Below are positions 56,534-64,000 of a stretch of DNA of 64,000 nt, piece after piece. Within the stretch, counting starts at the first letter, position 1; every line of letters starts with the position of its first letter. The translations under genes were made by a program, and so were the position numbers. A model generated the notes under the pieces. The model did not search any database. It saw only the letters and a program-made list of their open reading frames with translations, and had not been told where the DNA came from. The DNA is from Solea solea (lineage: Eukaryota > Chordata > Actinopteri > Pleuronectiformes > Soleidae): contig NC_081143.1 in assembly GCF_958295425.1 (NCBI RefSeq), positions 23,493,281 through 23,557,280 on the forward strand, in the 5' to 3' direction.

Positions 56534-59522
56534 ATGATGGGATCCCTGAGGGCTCTGCAGGAGTGGTGTCGGATACAGTGTGAACATTATGACAATGTGG
56601 AAGTAAAGGACATGTCCTCGTCCTTCAGGGACGGTTTGGCATTCTGTGCCATCATTCATCGTTACAGACCAGATCTCATGTAAGTAACTTGAAGATTAGC
56701 GATGTTACTGTGATACTGTTTCATTGTTTTGTTCCATGGTTTTTGGTGCAGCCAGACAGTGTTGTCTTTAGATTTGAATTCAAATACGGAGTGTAACTTT
56801 ACAGTACAATAGCAGTATGGTAATTGCAATATTGTGTTAATACCATCTTATTTCTATAGTAATTATGAAGTAATCACGGTAAAGACAATGGGAAGTGTGT
56901 GTGGGACACAAGGGTGGATGAGTTTAAACTTCATAATATGGGAATAATAATCAAATATTTTCATGTGAAGGTACTGCATCGATAGTAATTCTCATAACAA
57001 GGCAATATCGGGATATCATTTTGGAAATAACATGTTAATCCTGCAATATTATCTCCTAATCATGATTACCATTGTTGTAAATGCCAATATGGAAGTTGCA
57101 TTAGAAGAAGTATAGCCTTACCATAATATTATCTTTCTATTCCAAAATAATTAAGGTAAAATCCTACAGCACCCATTAAAAAGTACACTTTTAATACAGT
57201 TTAAGTGGGGAGTTTCCACACTGATGTTGGTGGCATTTAATAATGTTTCTGTGTATATGTAATACACAGCAAAATATGAACATTGTACAGGGAGACAGAG
57301 GTCAGTGTCTTGTAATTAACCCGGGCTGACAAGTCATACCCTGTCTGTAACAACAGGCCCCTCCTCTTTGCATTTTACTCCCACACCCAGAAACTGTACA
57401 GAAGCCACCACAAAACACAGCAGCCCTCTCAGTGGAGTTTAAAGTGACATATTGCAGGGTCAAGGAAGTGGTTACTGTGAATTGTTATGTAGACAACAAC
57501 AGCAGAAAAAATGTCAAGAACTCTGAGCTTACAAGTCACTCCGCTGAGCCTTTGCCCAATCACAGTGAAAATAAGATTATTATTCAGTGACAGGTTGTCT
57601 GTGTCTTTGAAAAAGTTCTTCTTCCAGATAAGAGCAACCATGTGAAAAGATGAGTAGGTGAAAAGTTTCCTTTATTGTAGTGTGACCACAAACATGCACA
57701 AAAACCCTAACAGTCACATGACTCACAATGGAAACCCATGTATCTTGTGTTACATAAAGTGGCTGTAACATTGCCCTGTGTGTTGTCAGCATCATGATTA
57801 GTTCTTTGATTCTGGCAGGAACACGTAGGTGACCTTTGCTGTTGTAGGAGGATTGTGTGAAATCATCCAGTAAATGATATGCTTGTGCAGGTTTATGCTG
57901 GTGATGGTGCAGACATTTGTGTGTAAATGTGACTGTGCTTGGATGTTAGCAGAGCACTCACTGGAGCAGTTACTGAAGGACAAGTCAGTGAAGTGGAATC
58001 CGTGTGCATACACACCACAGTGGTAAAGCTCTAAGCAGGGCAGTGGAAAAAATGCTCAACTTTAAAGTGCTGCCTCCCCAATTTGTGCCCCAGCATGGGT
58101 CCCTGTGTAGCTGCTGCAGTTGCCCAGTGGAAGAGCTCTGATGCAGGCAGACAGTCTGTCAGATGAATCTGCAGCTGAGACCTCTGCCTGTCAAACTGGA
58201 TTTACCTCTTACACTGGGCCAGGCCAATGTGGAGCCACCCTGCACTCTGCAGCCAGTGATGGCCAGCAAATGGCCTCATCTCACTTTTCAACTGTCATTT
58301 AGTCACTCTCTTGAGACTGGAGTAGATATGGCTTCATCCTCCATAACCCAGTTTGACAAAATGACAAAATTGTTTTTAAATTCAATTTTTTTCATATAGA
58401 GCCTCTGATTGATTCATTTCAGCACTGCTGCCGTCTGCTTTGTTTTTCTTATTGCATATTAGACCTTTTGTGTCATTTATGACTCCTGTCACACTACCCA
58501 TTATTATGTATTCATAAGCTTAATTTTTTTACTGTCACACTATAATTTACATCAACGCTCCAGCACGGACTTGTCCAAATGACTAAACCATATTTAGCAG
58601 ATGTACCGGTTCACCTGGATTTTATTTGATCACGTTTATTAAAAGCCTGTCTGTCACACATGGTGCAAATAACCACAGACATTGCACTCCTCAGAAGTCG
58701 TCTTTTCCAAAAATAAACTTTGGAGTGAGACTCACAAATTCAGATCCCACACAGCACTCCCATTATAAGTGCCAGTGTTGTCTGGCACTTTGTCTCCATT
58801 GAGGCTTGAATATTGGAACTTCCAGCAACAGTTTTGACAGTATGTTGCCACATGTCCATCTGGCTGTGTTGGCAGGACAGACACAATGGACTTGTTTTGA
58901 CATGATCTTGATATTAGAGCTGCTGCTCAGTGTGTTTGTGACCATGGGAACAAGATTAGAGAGAACAGAGGTCACTTTGTGCCACTCCAACACGGAGCTC
59001 ATTCATGGGATTTTGGCCTTGCTCAGAGTTCCACATGGTCTCCACAAGCTCTCACCAGGGTTAGTTGTGTTTTTCTCCCCTGCACCGTTGCCTTGCTCCT
59101 AGACGTTAACGTCAACATGAAATTAACTTGTGCACACGACCACACGGAACACCTCAGACATTTTCCAGTTTTACTGCAGGATGTTTACTGGTGAGAGCTC
59201 TGGCTGTAGTTCCACACTCCAGGCGTTTCAAAGAAGAACCTTGTAATTACCAGCCCATCGCTCTTGTTGAGTGCAGTCATGTCTTTCCTTTTGCCCTGGC
59301 GGTTGTTCATATCATACATCATTTGTGTTTGCTTTGTAACCAGCAAAGGTAGCGTGGAAGCTGAACTGCTCACCAGTTCTGTCGAGCCAATAATAGCTGT
59401 TAGATGGTTCATAGCATATGTGGAAGGAGGTCAGTAAGCTAAATACAGTACTGTCCTGGGTCAGCATGGCTTTATAATGTTACATACTGTACTGAGTTGC
59501 ATTTGCTGCAAGTTACAGTATA

Positions 59523-59608
<86 letters not shown>

Positions 59609-62600
59609 CATACATACATACATACAATGACTGGCTACTTGATTACATACACAGGACTCTAAATAGGTTGACATGAGTGGCACCCAGTGCTCTGCTATAG
59701 TCTAGCTGCTTCAGGGTTCCACATGATATTCGTTCAGAGATGGTCTTTTGCATACCTTGGTTTTCCATAATTGCCATGTGAGTTACTTTTGTGAGCTACA
59801 GATGAGGTTTTATCTCTTCAAACCAGTCTGGTCATTCTCCTCTGGTAAAAATCCCAGCAGATCAGCAGTTTCTGAAATACTCAGAGCAGCTCCTCTGGCA
59901 CCAACAACCATGTCTTATTGAGTGTCACTTAAATCACATTTTTAAAGCTCTATTTGAACTTCAAACGGTCTTGAAAACATCTACTTACCTTACATGCTTT
60001 GAGCTGCTGCCATGGAACTGTATGACAAGATATCTGCATTAGCAGGCAGTTAAAAAGGTCTACCTAATAAAGTGGCTGCGATTTTTAAGTGTTCTTTGCA
60101 CCCAATTTTCTTTAGAATTTTGACATTTATTCTCTCTTGTCCTTTCCTTTCAGAGACTTTGGTTCGCTGTCCAAAGAAAATGTATACGAGAACAACCGCC
60201 TGGTGAGTCACTTTTACAGTTGCATGATTTAAGGATTGGACTCTTTATGTTATTGTGTTTGTAGTAAAGTCAGAGTGGAGGTTAGCTGTTGGCAGGAGAG
60301 TTGGATTAATCCCCTGAGATCTATTAGGTATCACTTAACTTATGGTTTTAATTTAGCCATACCATTATTAAGCTTCATTTCATGCAGTCACTGAGGGCGT
60401 ATTCACTGTATTTTTGACTGTGTGGAGAAAAGTGTTACTTAATCTCGATGGAGTGTGATGAGGCAAAGGGGGGATAACCAGAGCATCTGGCATGTAAGCA
60501 GAATAGGAGAAAAAAACCAATAAAATCAATGACGTAAGCCTGCTGAGAAGATTTTAGTTGTAGCAGTGCTGAATTTCCAAGTCAAATTTCTTTTTTTAAT
60601 CTTATTTTCCATGTTGTGTTTCTTCACATGATCTGTTGGCCACAAGAATTTTCATCGATGAAATGGGAGTGACCTCATTTTCAGCCTGAGCTAAACTTTG
60701 GCAGCTCTTTCCTGCTGTTTACATCTTTTTGATCATCCTGCAGCTTTTAGTGAAAGTGGGGCAGCTGGTGGGAGAACCAGACATAAATTCCTGGTGTACT
60801 GGCTGGCCTAAACTCCAATGAATAATCAAGAACTGATAATGTAGAGAACATTCAGTACTTCTAGGTTACATTCATTGACTGTGTCTTCTGGTTTTAAGTG
60901 ATGCACAGGAAGTTGGACCACAGATGACCCTGGTAGCAGGTAGCTGACAGGGTGTACTCTGCTTGTTGCAAAAATGAAATCCTTTAAACAGGAAAACTTC
61001 TCCCTTTTCTACTTCTCACTTTCCTGAGGAACGTTTGTGATAAAGCACGGCAGATATGAATGTACACCAGTGTGACTGACAGCTTGTATGGTCTAGTAGC
61101 AGCTTGGTTTGCATCTGCATCTATTTCTATACACAGACTGTGGTTAGGTGTTATCATTTTGGATGAGGTCACATGTTGATTGTTGACCTGCATTACTGCA
61201 TCACTCAGAGTGTAAGAACTTAAAATGTCATCCTGGTTTGAACTGCAACTCGCCACCAAACTGCTTGGTGTTGTTAGTGTAGAGCAATTATTATTTTTCA
61301 GGTAATTGCAGTAGTAGATACAATTAGTTTAAAACTACGAAGAAGAAACGAACTTCAGTTGTCGAGTGTTATTTGTATGATACAGCAGTACAATGCATTT
61401 TGATGAATGGAGGTTTGATTCCAGTGTTTACTGTTTTTTCTTTACTTACATTGTTTTTTGCTGAATCATATCAGTGTTGAGGGTCTGCCAAGGATTGTAG
61501 CCATGCTCTCATGTAATCTTACCCACTCTTTCATGTCTCCAGTGGAATTTTTCATTAGAGTGATGGTTATCCTCAAAGGAAAGACTGCAACATAGTGAGC
61601 TAATGACTGAGGTTTTGGCAGCAGTGTTAACACCCTCCAGGGCATCAAAGTATCGGCTGGTTGGTGGGTTTTGGCAAGCACATTGTTTCGTCTCACACAC
61701 ACACATACACACATGCAACAGAAGCATTGTTCTGTCTTTTGGTTTCTGTCCATTTCCATGAAGACAAATAACCAGATTTCTGTAAATGCCCATATTTAAG
61801 ATTAAGTTTAATTGATCTATTTTGCCGTTTACTTATAAAAATGAGAACCTGCTTTCTCGGTTTGATATGTAGCTGCATACAGTTTCGGTTTTATGTGATA
61901 TCTTTGAGATGTGTTATTCTCCTGCTGCCAGCACACTGATAAAGTGGAAATGGAATTTTGTTTGGGTTGCTCAATGCAATGGGAGTAATGTGTGTAAAAA
62001 CAAACTGTCAAAATTCTCCAGTGTGAGTGATCCATACCACTGAGGTCTGAGGTTAAAGGTCCAGTCTGTATGAATTTGTGACATCTAATAATGGTGCAAC
62101 AAGTGGAGGACTTCATTGGTTGTTATTTTTCTTTGTTTGGGTAGTAAGCTGCTGGTTTAAAATGTTTTCTTTTGTCCAGGCCCTTGTTTAAAGTACATAT
62201 AAAATACTTATTCTAAGGCTGCAAGAGCCAGACAATCTTTTTTAAAAGTGAGGATACACTTAAACAAAACATTTATTGGTGGTATTCAATCTCTGCAGAT
62301 GCTTTTTCTATTAAAAGATGTTTGTTTATTAATTCATGATCTCTCTAACTTTAAATATTATTTAATTATCGGTGTAATGCACTCATCCTCCTGTCCTCAT
62401 TTTCCTCTTTGAACCCCACCTTATCCTCCTCTCTCTTGTGTTGCCTTAATGTAGGCATTTGAAGTGGCTGAGACCCAGCTGGGGATTCCCGCCCTGTTGG
62501 ACCCAGAGGACATGGTGTCCATGAAAGTGCCTGACCGGCTCAGCGTCATTACCTATGTCTCCCAGTATTACAACTTCTTCAACAACAAGTCTTATGGTTT

Positions 62601-62956
62601 GTTTGTTTGCACCCCCAAAAAAGAAAAAAGAAAAAAAACAACATTGTTATTTAATACCTAATATCACCATTTTACCTTTTGACTATACAAAGAACACTAT
62701 TTTAATGTTTTCTCACCCATAACGTCAGAGCATTGTGAACTATTAACCCCACAGCACATTTTACATGGAACAACTTCACTTCATGGGTGTGACACCAGCT
62801 TACATAATGTGTCCATGCCATTAACAGATGACTTCCTTTACTTCCTCTCTCACAGCAAACCCACCTTGCATGAAGAGGCCGAGTGCTGCCGGTCATAATG
62901 AGCCAGTCCAGAAAAAGCCCCTGACCCCTTTGGAAGACAAAGAGGTCGAGTCTGAG
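56534..62956 (+). CDS. micall1: micall1 5' part (calponin-homology domain), four exons seen; gene continues past window
   Basis: Exons: 56534-56679, 60154-60202, 62455-62596, 62856-62956, in phase, giving the first 146 residues. They start [13 protein letters not shown] and contain [60 protein letters not shown] and YVSQYYNFF, i.e. a complete CH domain of the MICAL/MICAL-like type. A basic linker (MKRPSA, QKKPLTP) follows. LIM, NPF and bMERB parts should lie downstream. MICALL1 scaffolds recycling-endosome tubules with EHD1, Rab8, Rab35 and Arf6. I choose micall1 over micall2 from [16 protein letters not shown] and the gga1 neighbour; micall2 remains possible. Confidence 0.85.
59519..59627. 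repeat. (TA)n and (CATA)n microsatellite, micall1 intron 1
   Basis: About 60 bp of TA followed by ATACAT and ACAT units. Likely highly length-variable. Confidence 0.95.
59670..60075 (-). mobile_element. degenerate Tc1-like transposon remnant
   Basis: Read on minus, the sequence begins at an end motif (cactttattaggtaga) and encodes fragments such as CDLSD, then [20 protein letters not shown], which is the helix-turn-helix start of Tc1-type transposases, with a stop codon between them. It is truncated and cannot be active. The end motif is the same type as the fragment at 10942 in the tandem module. Confidence 0.65.
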
Positions 62957-64000
62957 GTAAGAACAAAACTTGGCACCAGGAGAGGACGTAGGGACGAGCA
63001 GGATATACGTACATTCATGCACGTGGGGGTCTGGTAGATTTTTGGGCCATGATGAGCCCTGACAAGCTGTATTTTTAAAGTAATGTAGTTTGTAACCCAT
63101 ATTATTATTGTATTGGTCGATAAAAGTGCTACAAGTTTCTTTTGGATAAGCACACTGAAACCATATTTGGTCATATATTGTTGTGTCTTGTAAAATCTAA
63201 GCATCATTCTGTGATGTGCTCTTTTGGGGGCATTATCTCATCAGATCTGTACAATACAAATCCCATCTTAGTACAACAATGTACAATATCCACAGATGTA
63301 TTTTTTAGTGTTACTTCCTGAAATGTGGGCTTTGTGTTGCACAGCAGGGGGGGAGAACAAAGCAGCCGAGGTAGAATGAGTCTATAAAGAGAGCCTCTGT
63401 ATCCTGTCTCTTTTCTTTCGCATGCCTTCAACTTCTTACCTCCATCTCCATACTTCCATGTACTGCCATCCTTCCTCACCCCTCGACAGATGGAAATCCA
63501 TTCCACTCCCTCCTCTTCCTGTTCTTCCTGCTCCTCACATTTGACCCCCCCTTCACTCTCTTATCCTGAGCTTAGGCAGTAGGACAGGGTGGGAGTCAGC
63601 TAGGAGGTAAAAGCCAAACAGTTATGTCAGTTTACATATTTTTAAAAGAACATTTTGATATAAAAGAAAAACAACTAACTATACTATCCTAACACAGAGT
63701 GCCATGATTTACCAATATGCTGCTTCTAACCCCTTCAACACAGCATTAAAAACTATTTATCAATCCCAAATGTGTGACTCACTGAGCAACTAACCCAAGC
63801 TGTTTGGATTTTTTCTTTTAATATTAAAACTTTTTTATTATCCTGATATACATTTTCGCATGAAACAAATGGTATAGTGAATGCAGTAGTGAACCTCGTG
63901 AGTCGACTAACTGTAGACGCAGAAACCGAGCAGACGTAGCTAGCTTGACAAAACAAACAATCCAGATCCTCAAATCCTGACTCCATGTTTGATCTCCCAC
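62957..64000 (+). other. micall1 intron 4 (to window end)
   Basis: After the donor GAG|gtaaga at 62956 no further CH/LIM-type exon was recognised before the window ends. Pyrimidine-rich stretches near 63500 could precede an exon, but none fits a known MICALL1 segment. Confidence 0.5.

Larger units (their letters stand above)
56680..60153 (+). other. micall1 intron 1
   Basis: 3.5 kb of non-coding sequence holding a long (TA)n/(CATA)n tract (59519-59627) and a Tc1-like remnant (about 59670-60075). Small open frames here show no family resemblance. Confidence 0.8.

Overview
This is nuclear DNA of a ray-finned (teleost) fish. Vertebrate genes with short exons and GT-AG introns are spread over AT-rich, microsatellite-rich sequence that carries fish-type repeats: hAT MITEs, L2-like LINE tails ending in the 'gcgtctgctaaatgac' signature, Tc1 debris and a tRNA-derived SINE. 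Gene identities come from reading spliced exons against remembered vertebrate families; no database search was possible. Exon coordinates were placed by hand from reading frame and splice sites.

Layout. (1) 1-8.7 kb: first coding exon of bmerb1 (minus strand, 5193-5280), what is inferred to be its first intron (1-5192), and a gene-poor interval. (2) 8,730-36,591: a tandem triplication of an 8.6-9.7 kb module. Each copy carries a four-exon mpv17l gene (minus), a ten-exon ntan1 gene (minus) and, head-to-head with ntan1, a promoter plus first coding exon of ddx17 (plus). Copies start at about 8,730, 18,400 and 27,975. (3) 36.3-44.5 kb: the rest of ddx17 (13 coding exons, 646 residues predicted), joined to the exon 1 of the third copy. 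(4) 47,959-55,630: gga1 (minus, 17 coding exons, 666 residues), tail-to-tail with ddx17. (5) 56,534 to window end: the 5' part of micall1 (plus, calponin-homology domain), head-to-head with gga1 across about 0.9 kb.

In human, bmerb1, mpv17l and ntan1 lie in 16p13.11, and ddx17, gga1 and micall1 in 22q13.1; here the two blocks are joined at the ntan1/ddx17 promoter. The triplication is the main feature. All three ntan1 copies look intact. mpv17l copies 1 and 3 are open, but copy 2 has a frameshift in exon 1 and two deletions in exon 4. Copies 1 and 2 share an L2-like insertion and a 500-bp hAT insertion in the ntan1/ddx17 promoter, while copy 3 has clean empty sites for both. The left end of copy 2 resembles copy 3 and its right end resembles copy 1, as expected if the middle copy arose by unequal exchange or gene conversion. 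ddx17 therefore has three tandem promoter/first-exon cassettes in front of one gene body, two of them orphaned and both carrying the transposon.

The genes belong to separate pathways: ntan1 (N-degron deamidation), mpv17l (organelle membrane protein), ddx17 (RNA helicase and transcription coregulator), gga1 (TGN clathrin adaptor) and micall1 (Rab8/Rab35/Arf6 recycling-endosome scaffold). No CRISPR, rRNA, intact tRNA or viral gene was seen.
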